Shown piece after piece: positions 1-5,411 of a DNA stretch of 5,648 nucleotides. Under the pieces are notes generated by a model that was not told the origin of the DNA, made no database searches, and saw only the letters and a list, made by a program, of their open reading frames with translations. Each line of letters begins with the position of its first letter. Positions within the stretch are counted from its first letter, which is position 1. Made by a program: the position numbers and the translations under genes. Origin of the DNA: a bacterium (GTDB lineage: Bacteria > BMS3Abin14); the NCBI GenBank assembly GCA_020352595.1, contig CP070682.1:960989-966636 (forward strand), given 5' to 3'.

Positions 1-206
1 AGATCTCCACCGCCGTCTTCCTTTACAAGGGAGGGTGGGAGACACTGCCCATAGGGATCTATCTGAACTGGCACCGGGGCATGGAGTTCGGCATCGCCGC
101 CGCCATGGCGTTCCTGATGATCGTCATCACCTTCATCCTGCTGCTCATCGCATCGAAGATAGGCGGCAATATGCTCAAGGCTGCGTGGAGCACGGACGAG
201 GACTAA
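1..206 (+). CDS. ABC transporter permease, C-terminal end (partial)
   Basis: This is the last 67 codons of a gene that begins before the window; the first full codon is at base 3 and the stop is TAA at 204-206. The reading frame ends in a hydrophobic segment (about GIAAAMAFLMIVITFILLLI) followed by a short charged tail ending in STDED, as expected for the last transmembrane helix of an inner-membrane permease. An ATPase gene of the Fe(III)/polyamine importer type starts 69 bp downstream on the same strand, so the two very likely form one importer operon, with a periplasmic binding protein probably encoded further upstream. The transmembrane segment and the neighbouring gene are seen directly; the permease call is inferred from them. 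The substrate cannot be read from this fragment; ferric iron, polyamine, phosphonate or thiamine-type importers all share this layout. Confidence 0.75.
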   Translation, partial: ISTAVFLYKGGWETLPIGIYLNWHRGMEFGIAAAMAFLMIVITFILLLIASKIGGNMLKAAWSTDED

Positions 207-275
207 ATGACACATGGGCAGGATGCACCGTCAAGGCGCCTCTCAACCTGGTAAACGTCGAAGGAGACAGAGTTC

Positions 276-1358
276 ATGGCCTTTATCGAGATCAGGAACC
301 TGCTGAAGCGCTACAAGAAGGTGGTGGCCGTCAACAACGTCGACCTCGAGATCGAACAGGGGGAGATGGTCACCCTGCTCGGGCCCAGCGGGTGCGGCAA
401 AACGACGACACTGCGCTGCATCGCCGGTCTGGAAAAGCCGGAAGAAGGGGACATCCTCATCGACGGCAAGCCCATGATTTCGGAGGGCTTCGTCCACCCT
501 TCACAGCGGGGCATCGGCATGGTGTTCCAGAACTATGCCGTTTGGCCCCACATGAGGGTCTTCAACAACATCGCCTACGGCCTGAAACTCAAGAAGGTGC
601 CGAAAGCGCAGATCCAGGAAAGAGTTCTGGAAGTGCTGGAACTGGTGGGTCTGGAAGGCCTGGGGGACCGGTACCCGTCGCAGCTCAGCGGCGGGCAGCA
701 GCAGCGGGTGGCCCTCGCGCGGGCGCTGGTGGGAAACCCCAAGGTGCTGCTCCTCGACGAGCCCCTGAGCAACCTGGACGCCAAGCTCAGGGAAAAGATG
801 AGGTTCGAGATCAAGAGCCTGGTCAAGCGCATGGGGATCACAGCCGTTTACGTCACCCACGACCAGGCCGAGGCCATGGTCATCTCCGACCGCATCGCCA
901 TCATGGACAAAGGGGACATCGTGCAGGTCGGCACCGCCTCGGAGATCTACAACAAGCCCGCCACCAGGTTCGTCGCCGACTTCATCGGCATCATGAACTT
1001 CATGGCCGGCGAGGTCGTCCAGACCATCCAGGACACCGGCGCGGTGTGCGTCCGCACCCAGTTCAGCGAGAAGGTGCTGTGCGCAACGCCCGCCGCGGCG
1101 GAGACCGAACCCGGGAAGAGTGTGTTCGTGTCCATCAGACCCGAGGACGTGGAGGTCTTCGACAGCCCGCCGCCTGAAAGGGAGAACGTGTTCAGGGGCG
1201 TCATCGCCCACAAGGCGTTCCTGGGCAATTTCCTGTATTTCTTCGTCAAGGTGAACGGGACGATGATCCAGGCGCAGGTTCCCCACCACCTGCCCCAGGA
1301 GGAAGGGCAGGAGATCTACCTCCTGCTGGATCCCGGGAAGTGCATAATCCTTTCCTGA
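276..1358 (+). CDS. ABC importer ATP-binding protein (FbpC/PotA-like)
   Basis: This cytoplasmic ATPase of 360 residues would power a binding-protein-dependent importer with the permease ending just upstream. All nucleotide-binding motifs are intact: Walker A GPSGCGKT at 36-43, Q-loop Gln85, signature LSGGQQQR at 137-144, Walker B VLLLDEP at 157-163, D-loop SNLD at 165-168 and H-loop His195. Residues from about 240 to the end form the C-terminal regulatory TOBE-type region, including SIRPEDVEVF near 286-295, a hallmark of the MalK/PotA/FbpC branch. The length is normal for that branch. The ATG start is supported by AAGGAG at 261-266. The 69-bp gap to the permease stop shows no terminator, so co-transcription is likely. 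Substrate is not determinable; Fe(III), polyamine or a related small anion/cation are the main options. Confidence 0.92.
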   Translation: MAFIEIRNLLKRYKKVVAVNNVDLEIEQGEMVTLLGPSGCGKTTTLRCIAGLEKPEEGDILIDGKPMISEGFVHPSQRGIGMVFQNYAVWPHMRVFNNIAYGLKLKKVPKAQIQERVLEVLELVGLEGLGDRYPSQLSGGQQQRVALARALVGNPKVLLLDEPLSNLDAKLREKMRFEIKSLVKRMGITAVYVTHDQAEAMVISDRIAIMDKGDIVQVGTASEIYNKPATRFVADFIGIMNFMAGEVVQTIQDTGAVCVRTQFSEKVLCATPAAAETEPGKSVFVSIRPEDVEVFDSPPPERENVFRGVIAHKAFLGNFLYFFVKVNGTMIQAQVPHHLPQEEGQEIYLLLDPGKCIILS

Positions 1359-1389
1359 CGCAACATTGGGAGGCTGGAGGGAGCAGGGG

Positions 1390-1431
1390 TAGAGGAATGG
1401 GAATAGAAACAGGAACAGCAATGGTAGTGGT
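1390..1431 (+). repeat. Degenerate hexamer tandem repeat
   Basis: Seven consecutive hexamers share a purine-rich pattern: TAGAGG, AATGGG, AATAGA, AACAGG, AACAGC, AATGGT, AGTGGT. They sit in the 159-bp gap between two convergent genes (ABC ATPase and mltA). No coding role is likely. It looks like a decayed microsatellite of the kind that expands by replication slippage. The rest of the gap holds only a weak 5-bp hairpin (1496-1509) near the mltA stop and no convincing terminator. Confidence 0.5.
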
Positions 1432-1517
1432 CACACAAGCGGGAGGGCGACGGATCCTTCCTTCTGGTAAAACTTTTGCTCACTGATCCCATTTCCGGGA
1501 CTTTTCCCGCCCCTTGA

Positions 1518-2813
1518 TCAGTCCACCTCCTGCGCCGTCCCGGTGCCGGAACCCATTGTGCCCAGCATGGTGCTCTCTGCCTGGGGAACCGGCTCAGGTT
1601 CCTCCTTCGGCAGCAGCATCCACATCTTCAGCGGCTGCTTCATCCGACCGGCCTCGATGCCGGCGTCATCACCCATCCCCCAGAAGAAGTCCGCCCGCAC
1701 CGGGCCCTTGATGGCCCCCCCGGTGTCCTGGGCCGCCATGAGCCGGTAGAGCGGGCGGTCGCTGTTGGGCCACGTGGTGGACAGGAAGACCGGGGTTCCA
1801 AGCGGGACGTGGGCCGGGTCCACCGCGACGCTGCGCTCCGGGGTCAGCGGCACGCCCAGGGCCCCCGGCGGGCCAACGGTCCCTCGCGGCAGTTCCCGGA
1901 AGAAGATGTAACTGGGGTTGGTGTTGAGCAGGTCGCCCACCTGGGAAGGGTTGTCCCGGGCCCAGGCCTTGATGTTCTGCATGGACATCTTCTCCAGGGG
2001 CATGATGCCGCGCTCGACCAGCCAGCTGCTGATGGAACGGTAGGGATAGCCGTTCTGGCCGGAGTAGCCGACCATGGTCCAGCTGCCGTCCTCGAAGAGG
2101 ATGCGGCCCGATCCCTGGATGTGCAGGAAGAAAAGCTCCACGGGATCCCGGACCCAGAGCAGCTCCTTGCCGGCCAGCGGGCGGTGGTCCCCTTCGATGG
2201 CCGCCCGGTCCCAGTAGGGGAGCACGCGCTGCTCTTCAAGACGGCCGCGCCGGCGGTAACCGCGCAGTTCCGGGTAGACGTCGCCCAGGTCGATGACCAG
2301 GAGGTCGTCGGGAAGGCGGTAAAGGGGGTAGGGATAGTCCGGGGAGGGCTGCCGGCTGCCGTGCAGGTCGGGGATGTAGTAGCCGGTGACGAGACCCACC
2401 GGATTGCCAACGGACCTGAGCAGCTGGTAGGGAGTGAAGCGCCGCTCGAAGAAGGCCCGCACCAGCGGTTCCGGGCGGCCGTCAAAGTCGATGACATCGG
2501 AGCAGACCTGCTGCCACTCGGAACGCCGTCTCAGGACCCGGCAGCTCCTCTCAAGGGCGTCAAGGACCTGCCTGGGGTCGTCCTTGTGCCAGCCCTCCAC
2601 CTCGCTCCAGGCCACCGGCACCGGGGCGGGGGGAGGCGGGACACCGGGCTTGCCCGGCACCGGCGTCAACCCCTCCACCGTCTCGGGCAATGTCATGTCT
2701 GCCACGGGAGGGGGCGTCGGGGTTTCCGGGCGCGGCGACCAGGAGCATGAGGCGAGCAATAGCACGGCCAGGGCGGTACTTGAGAACCTTCCGATACGCG
2801 TCAGCATCGACAC
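1518..2813 (-). CDS. mltA: Membrane-bound lytic murein transglycosylase A (MltA family)
   Basis: This predicted outer-membrane lipoprotein of 431 residues would cleave the MurNAc-GlcNAc bond of peptidoglycan with formation of a 1,6-anhydro end, for wall turnover. The N-terminus has a lipoprotein signal: a charged start, a hydrophobic stretch (ALAVLLLASC), and lipobox L20-A21-S22-Cys23. A proline-rich linker runs to about residue 70. The MltA core follows, with VTGYYIPDL near 142-150 (matching the family's substrate-channel region), LFFLHIQGSG at 227-236, and the C-terminal 3D domain with AQDTGGAIKGPVRADFFWG at 361-379. Asp363 in that motif corresponds to the catalytic Asp of E. coli MltA. The tail after 400 is rich in Pro, Glu and Ser and looks disordered. 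The start is uncertain: GTG at 2813 or ATG two codons later (2807-2805), with no strong ribosome-binding site for either. It is a single-gene unit, convergent with the ABC ATPase and divergent from the SnoaL-like gene. Confidence 0.93.
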   Translation of the reverse strand: MSMLTRIGRFSSTALAVLLLASCSWSPRPETPTPPPVADMTLPETVEGLTPVPGKPGVPPPPAPVPVAWSEVEGWHKDDPRQVLDALERSCRVLRRRSEWQQVCSDVIDFDGRPEPLVRAFFERRFTPYQLLRSVGNPVGLVTGYYIPDLHGSRQPSPDYPYPLYRLPDDLLVIDLGDVYPELRGYRRRGRLEEQRVLPYWDRAAIEGDHRPLAGKELLWVRDPVELFFLHIQGSGRILFEDGSWTMVGYSGQNGYPYRSISSWLVERGIMPLEKMSMQNIKAWARDNPSQVGDLLNTNPSYIFFRELPRGTVGPPGALGVPLTPERSVAVDPAHVPLGTPVFLSTTWPNSDRPLYRLMAAQDTGGAIKGPVRADFFWGMGDDAGIEAGRMKQPLKMWMLLPKEEPEPVPQAESTMLGTMGSGTGTAQEVD

Positions 2814-2882
2814 ACATTAATATCTTGTCGTGAACCGGTCAATGGGTGGTGGATTGCGGGTTATAACATTGGTAAGAGTAAT

Positions 2883-2909
2883 AGTGAGGGGAGCATCTCT
2901 GTGCTCACT
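2883..2909. promoter_or_regulatory. Hairpin/dyad in the divergent mltA-SnoaL gap
   Basis: AGTGAG at 2883-2888 pairs perfectly with CTCACT at 2904-2909, and GAG/CTC-type pairs continue inside after mismatches. It lies about 70 bp upstream of the mltA start and about 130 bp upstream of the SnoaL-like start, where a shared operator could sit. On the minus strand a TATAAC-like -10 (complement of 2861-2867) lies between it and mltA, but no good -35 pairs with it. The dyad is visible; any regulatory role is inference. Confidence 0.2.
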
Positions 2910-2918
2910 GCCCAGGGT

Positions 2919-2948
2919 CGATGACAATGCGCTCGATGACAATGCGCT
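2919..2948 (+). repeat. Perfect 15-bp tandem duplication
   Basis: CGATGACAATGCGCT occurs twice back to back (2919-2933 and 2934-2948). It runs straight into the GCTCTGACACC motif at 2946-2956, which in turn lies 3 bp before repeat copy A. The unit resembles the CGATGCCGTGCT part of the tandem array at 5253-5314, so it is probably a divergent member of the same short repeat family. Confidence 0.8.
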
Positions 2949-2956
2949 CTGACACC
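2946..2956 (+). repeat. Short motif GCTCTGACACC preceding repeat copy A
   Basis: This 11-bp motif is also found at 3511-3521 and in the tandem array at 5253-5314, always in the same orientation and always with a copy of the 70-bp structured repeat as the next long repeat downstream. Here the two are nearly adjacent, with no gene between them. Confidence 0.65.
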
Positions 2957-2959
2957 CGG

Positions 2960-3029
2960 AATTTGAGCCTCGGGGACGTTTCCCGGATACTCAAATTTGC
3001 GGAAATTTGAGAATTTGAGGACCGTCCCC
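2960..3029 (+). repeat. Structured 70-bp repeat, copy A
   Basis: This imperfect palindrome has an outer arm GGGGACG (2972-2978) pairing with CGTCCCC (3023-3029). An inner AT-rich arm around ACTCAAATTT pairs with AAATTTGAG and carries one A-A mismatch (2989 with 3012). It differs from copy C by two substitutions and one single-base indel. It sits in the upstream region of the SnoaL-like gene and ends one base before that gene's AGGAGG ribosome-binding site, so if transcribed it would form a hairpin in the mRNA leader. AT-rich arms inside GC-rich surroundings make it compositionally distinct. REP-like elements mobilised by RAYT transposases are a plausible class, but none is encoded here. Confidence 0.9.
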
Positions 3030-3041
3030 CAGGAGGTCGAG

Positions 3042-3479
3042 ATGAGTGTTGAGGAAAACAAGCAGTTGGTCCGCCGCTTCATAACGGAGGTCATCAACAC
3101 CGGCGACGTTGGTGCCATCGAGGAGTTCATTTCGTCGGATTACGCCGAGGTCCACGAGGGCAGGGAGTACCCGGTCGGCATCGAGGGGGCCAAGGAGCAC
3201 ATCCTCGGCGTGCGGCGGACCTACCCCGATCTCCGGCTGACCGTGGAACAACAGATCGCGGAGGGGGAGTGGGTGGCCACCTGCATCACGGCGCGTGGCA
3301 CCCATGAGGGCCTCTGGCTCGGCATCAAGCCCACCGGCAGGTTGCTGACCTTCACCGGAGTCAACATCAACAGGGTCCGCGGCGGGCGCATCGTCAGGCA
3401 CGGAGGTGCCGCCAACCTCCTGGGGCCACTGCTGGAGGCAGGCGCCATCAGGGTCGTCGGTCCCGGGGAGGAACCATGA
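3042..3479 (+). CDS. SnoaL-like / ester cyclase family protein
   Basis: This small cytoplasmic protein of 145 residues has the NTF2-like alpha+beta cone-fold pattern of SnoaL-type polyketide cyclases and related ester cyclases. Recognisable stretches are the N-terminal helix ENKQLVRRFITEVINTGD (5-22), YPDLRLTVEQQIAEG (61-75), the ARGTHEGLWLGIKPTGR strand pair (84-100) and FTGVNINRVRGGRIV (104-118). The ATG start is fixed by AGGAGG at 3031-3036 with 5-base spacing; an in-frame TTG at 2997 would extend the protein into the repeat and is unlikely. Most relatives end in a segment such as IVEHWGxxDxLG; here it reads IVRHGGAANLLG, so the usual Trp is Gly121 and the usual Asp, equivalent to the proposed acid/base of SnoaL, is Asn125. 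This suggests altered or lost catalysis. The true substrate is unknown. It may be co-transcribed with the PLP gene 130 bp downstream. Confidence 0.85.
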   Translation: MSVEENKQLVRRFITEVINTGDVGAIEEFISSDYAEVHEGREYPVGIEGAKEHILGVRRTYPDLRLTVEQQIAEGEWVATCITARGTHEGLWLGIKPTGRLLTFTGVNINRVRGGRIVRHGGAANLLGPLLEAGAIRVVGPGEEP

Positions 3480-3508
3480 GAGGCAGCCAGCCATAATTTC
3501 CCGGGGAA

Positions 3509-3526
3509 GTGCTCTGACACCGATGC
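3509..3526 (+). repeat. Solitary GTGCTCTGACACCGATGC motif
   Basis: This 18-bp sequence is identical to the core of one unit of the tandem array at 5289-5307. It lies between the SnoaL-like gene and the PLP gene. The remainder of this 130-bp gap holds a hairpin CCCCGG/CCGGGG (3558-3563 with 3572-3577) without a T-run, and the PLP gene's ribosome-binding site. No clear promoter is visible. Confidence 0.85.
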
Positions 3527-3609
3527 TTCGTTAATGAGTTCACCGTCCTGAAGCCGCCCCCGGCAACTTTTCCGGGGCACGGCACAGGGCCCTTTGACAA
3601 GGAGCAGAT

Positions 3610-4740
3610 ATGCACGCCGACACAAAGTGCGTCCACTCGGGCGCAGACCATGACGCCTACACGGGAGGGTTGAACACGCCCATCTTCCCGTCCTCGGCCC
3701 ACGAGTACCTGGACAGAGAGGACACGGCCTACCCGAGGTACTTCAACACCCTGAACCAGAAGGTCCTGGTCCGTAAGATATGCGACCTGGAGGGTGCCGA
3801 GGACGGTGTCGTCTTTTCCTCCGGGATGGCGGCCATAAGCTCGGTGCTCCTCTCCTTCCTGGAACCGGGGGACCACGCAGTTCTGCAGGACGAGATCTAC
3901 GGCGGCAGCCATGCCTTCGTGGATGCCTTTTTCCGCCGGTTCGGGATCGACTACACCTACGCCGGCACCGGCGCCGGGGACATCGCTGCGGCCATCCGGC
4001 CCGAAACGCGCCTCATCTTCATTGAAACGCCCACCAACCCCCTTCTGGGCATCGTCGACATACGGGCCGTGGCCGAAGCGGCAAAGCGCAGCGGATGCCT
4101 CACGGTCATCGACAACACCTTCGCCACCCCCATCCTCCAGAGTCCCATCAGCCTGGGCATCGATGTCGTCATCCACAGCGGGACGAAGTATCTCGGTGGG
4201 CACAGCGACCTTTCCGCCGGGGCGGCGGTGACGCGTGCGGACCTGGCGGCGAAGATCAGACACACTGCGGTCAACTTCGGGGGAAACCTCAATGCCCTGT
4301 CCTGCTACCTTCTCGAGAGGAGTCTGAAAACCCTGGCGATCCGCGTCAAGCGGCAGTCGGAGAACGCTCTGGAGATGGCCCGCTATCTGGATGGTGATCC
4401 CGCCTTCGGGAAGGTCCGCTACCCTGGGCTGCCGGACCACCCGGGGCACGACACGGCTCGCGGCCAGATGAGCGGTTTCGGGGCCATGCTTTCCTTTGAA
4501 CTGGGCGATCCCGACTTTCCGGTGGACGACTTCATGAAAAGGCTCAGGCTCATCAGACCGGCCGTCAGCCTTGGGGGGGTCGAGTCCACCATCTGTGATC
4601 CGGCCCGTACGTCCCACTCCAAGGTCACTCCGGAAGCGCGGGCAAGGCAGGGCATATCCAACAGCCTGTTGCGCCTGTCGGTGGGGATCGAGAACATCGA
4701 CGACCTGGTGGAGGATGTCAGGCAGGCCATTTACAGGTGA
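3610..4740 (+). CDS. Cys/Met metabolism PLP-dependent enzyme (cystathionine synthase/lyase type)
   Basis: This is a cytoplasmic fold-type I PLP enzyme of the trans-sulfuration family, 376 residues, slightly short of the usual 380-400. Such enzymes catalyse beta- or gamma-elimination or replacement on sulfur amino acids. Visible signatures are Tyr41 and Arg43 (phosphate contact from the neighbouring subunit), SSGMAA at 70-75, stacking Tyr97 in DEIYGGSH, IETPTNPLLG at 138-147, Asp168 in VIDNTFATP (pyridine nitrogen), Schiff-base Lys193 in HSGTKYLGGHSD, SLGGVESTICDPARTSH at 320-336 and substrate-carboxylate Arg355 in LLRLSVGIE. The usual NPT after Tyr-x-Arg is N46-T-L. The YGG at 97-99 lacks the Cys typical of methionine gamma-lyase, so cystathionine gamma-synthase, gamma-lyase or beta-lyase is more likely; the exact reaction cannot be fixed. 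The ATG is supported by AAGGAG at 3599-3604. Repeat copy B follows 18 bp after the stop, and its last 26 codons recur, degraded, at 5314-5394. Confidence 0.93.
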   Translation: MHADTKCVHSGADHDAYTGGLNTPIFPSSAHEYLDREDTAYPRYFNTLNQKVLVRKICDLEGAEDGVVFSSGMAAISSVLLSFLEPGDHAVLQDEIYGGSHAFVDAFFRRFGIDYTYAGTGAGDIAAAIRPETRLIFIETPTNPLLGIVDIRAVAEAAKRSGCLTVIDNTFATPILQSPISLGIDVVIHSGTKYLGGHSDLSAGAAVTRADLAAKIRHTAVNFGGNLNALSCYLLERSLKTLAIRVKRQSENALEMARYLDGDPAFGKVRYPGLPDHPGHDTARGQMSGFGAMLSFELGDPDFPVDDFMKRLRLIRPAVSLGGVESTICDPARTSHSKVTPEARARQGISNSLLRLSVGIENIDDLVEDVRQAIYR

Positions 4741-4758
4741 TCCCGGAACAGGACGGGG

Positions 4759-4828
4759 AATTTGACCTTCGGGGACGTTTCCCAATTATCAAATTCCAGG
4801 AAAATTTGATTATTTGAGGACCGTCCCC
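4759..4828 (+). repeat. Structured 70-bp repeat, copy B
   Basis: This is the same layout as copies A and C (GGGGACG at 4771-4777, CGTCCCC at 4822-4828) but the most diverged copy, mainly in the inner stem. There the C:G pair of A and C (2990:3011 and 5442:5464) is replaced by A:T (4788:4810), a compensatory change, and a T-T mismatch (4787:4811) sits next to it. It starts 18 bp after the PLP stop codon, so it would form a 3'-end hairpin on that transcript, possibly affecting termination or mRNA stability. Confidence 0.9.
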
Positions 4829-4830
4829 AA

Positions 4831-4860
4831 GGAATCGATTCCTGACAGATATGGTATACT
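4831..4860 (+). promoter_or_regulatory. Extended -10 promoter with palindromic operator candidate
   Basis: TATACT at 4855-4860 is preceded by TG at 4852-4853, giving a good extended -10 (TGnTATACT) on the plus strand. No TTGACA-like -35 lies at 16-18 bp, as is common for extended -10 promoters. Where the -35 would fall there is a perfect 12-bp palindrome, GGAATCGATTCC (4831-4842), a candidate binding site for a dimeric regulator. The predicted start near 4867 would give a leader of about 50 bases before the DUF1059 gene. Confidence 0.55.
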
Positions 4861-4916
4861 AATTACAGGCGTGGAGGTGTGGAAGGGGCAGCCGCATGTG
4901 TCACAGGAGGTTGGTT

Positions 4917-5096
4917 ATGGGCAAGACGGTCAGTTGCAAGGATCTGGGTAGTATTTCGTGTACCTGGCAGGGAAGGGCGGAAACTGAGGAGGAACTGGTC
5001 CAGCTGGCCATGGCCCATGGCCGCGAGGCTCACGGTATGACGGAGTTCCCGCCTGAACTGATGAACGAGCTCAGGACTGCCATCAAGGACGAGTAG
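4917..5096 (+). CDS. DUF1059 family small protein
   Basis: This is a 59-residue protein starting MGKTVSCKDLG. The sequence is typical of the DUF1059 family: VSCKDLG at the start, RAETEEELVQLAMAHGREAHGM (20-41) forming a helix, then EFPPELMNELRTAIKDE to the end. It carries Cys7, Cys15, His34 and His39, a set that could bind a metal or act in redox chemistry; this is inference, as the family has no settled function. The ATG at 4917 is chosen over the one at 4896 because AGGAGG (4905-4910) sits 6 bases ahead and because family members start at this point. There is no signal peptide. With its own promoter upstream and an intrinsic terminator 30 bp downstream, it forms a self-contained single-gene unit. 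Confidence 0.88.
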   Translation: MGKTVSCKDLGSISCTWQGRAETEEELVQLAMAHGREAHGMTEFPPELMNELRTAIKDE

Positions 5097-5126
5097 GACT
5101 GGCAAGGTCATGGATTTATGCAAGAC

Positions 5127-5158
5127 GACCAGGTCGCCCGAGGGCGGCCTGGTCTTTT
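5127..5158 (+). terminator. Rho-independent terminator of the DUF1059 gene
   Basis: A 12-bp stem (5127-5138 with 5143-5154, one T-G wobble at 5134/5147) closes a CGAG tetraloop and is followed by TTTT at 5155-5158. It begins 30 bp after the DUF1059 stop codon. The stem is GC-rich and uninterrupted, so this is the most convincing terminator in the window. Confidence 0.9.
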
Positions 5159-5252
5159 ACATGGGGTGCGGCAGGACTCACAACAGGCGCTCGGACGCTG
5201 CCATCAAAAAGAAGACTCCGGCTCACGGATACTCACAATCCCGTGAAGTCGG
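5159..5252. other. Intergenic stretch with nothing recognised
   Basis: Between the terminator and the tandem array there is no supportable gene. The only visible structure is a small dyad, TCACGG at 5223-5228 with CCGTGA at 5241-5246. An open frame from 5110 runs through here, but it starts before the terminator, lacks a good ribosome-binding site and ends in the PLP gene fragment, so it is not considered a gene. Confidence 0.5.
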
Positions 5253-5314
5253 GTGCTCTGACACCGATACCGTGCTGACACCGATGCCGTGCTCTGACAC
5301 CGATGCCGTGCTGA
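5253..5314 (+). repeat. Tandem array of 17/19-bp units
   Basis: Three consecutive units are seen: GTGCTCTGACACCGATACC (5253-5271), the same with CT deleted and GCC at the end (5272-5288), and GTGCTCTGACACCGATGCC (5289-5307). A partial fourth unit, GTGCTGA (5308-5314), follows. The fourth unit breaks off exactly where homology to the 3' end of the PLP gene begins. A solitary copy is at 3509-3526 and a degenerate version lies at 2919-2956. The direct-repeat structure argues for slippage or recombination; there are no unique spacers, so it is not a CRISPR array. Confidence 0.88.
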
Positions 5315-5394
5315 ACAGCCTGCTGCGCCTGTCGGTGGGGATCGAGAACATGGACGACCTGATGGAGGACGTCACGCAGGTCACTGACAGGTGA
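5314..5394 (+). pseudogene. 3'-end remnant of a duplicated PLP-enzyme gene
   Basis: These 81 bases, including the TGA stop, match the last 26 codons and stop of the intact PLP gene (4660-4740) with 8 differences. Six of the differences change the amino acid (ILE to MET, VAL to MET, ARG to THR, ALA to VAL, ILE to THR, TYR to ASP) and two are silent, which fits decay without selection. Homology continues past the stop through TCCCGGAAC and into repeat copy C, matching the arrangement after the intact gene. Everything 5' of the last 26 codons is missing, including the active-site lysine, so the fragment cannot be functional. It arose either by duplication of the gene's 3' end or by deletion of most of a full second copy. 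Confidence 0.85.
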
Positions 5395-5411
5395 TCCCGG
5401 AACGGGGAGAG

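Noticed and set aside
207..254. Fifteen-codon ATG frame starting directly after the permease stop
   Set aside because: TAA-ATG adjacency hints at coupling, but the peptide has no recognisable features and the ATPase has its own good ribosome-binding site.
35..1177. Long plus-strand open frame of 380 codons overlapping the ABC genes
   Set aside because: It is an out-of-phase shadow of the permease end and the ATPase; the product is Arg/His/Gly-rich and low in hydrophobic residues, while the other frame has complete ABC motifs.
1496..1509. CGGGA/TCCCG hairpin between the convergent genes as a terminator
   Set aside because: It has only five base pairs and no T-run on either strand beside it.
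1809..2750. Plus-strand open frame of 313 codons opposite mltA
   Set aside because: It is an antisense shadow of mltA, which has a full lipobox, core and 3D-domain motif on the minus strand.
3594..3599. TTGACA resembling a -35 element
   Set aside because: It lies only 10 bases before the PLP start codon; a -10 would fall inside the coding region.
3448..4785. Minus-strand open frame of 445 codons opposite the PLP gene
   Set aside because: It is an antisense shadow of a well-supported PLP enzyme in GC-rich DNA; it shows no recognisable motif and crosses repeat copy B and the intergenic gap.
5190..5215. Possible second decayed copy of the DUF1059 3' end
   Set aside because: TGCCATCAA plus scattered matches resemble 5068-5091, but the exact match is only 9 bases and cannot be told from chance.
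5253..5314. CRISPR array
   Set aside because: Units are directly adjacent with no unique spacers, and no cas gene is present.
5110..5394. Plus-strand open frame of 94 codons ending in the PLP remnant
   Set aside because: It starts ahead of the DUF1059 terminator, has only a weak ribosome-binding site and joins terminator, tandem repeat and gene fragment. Only the last 26 codons are gene-derived.
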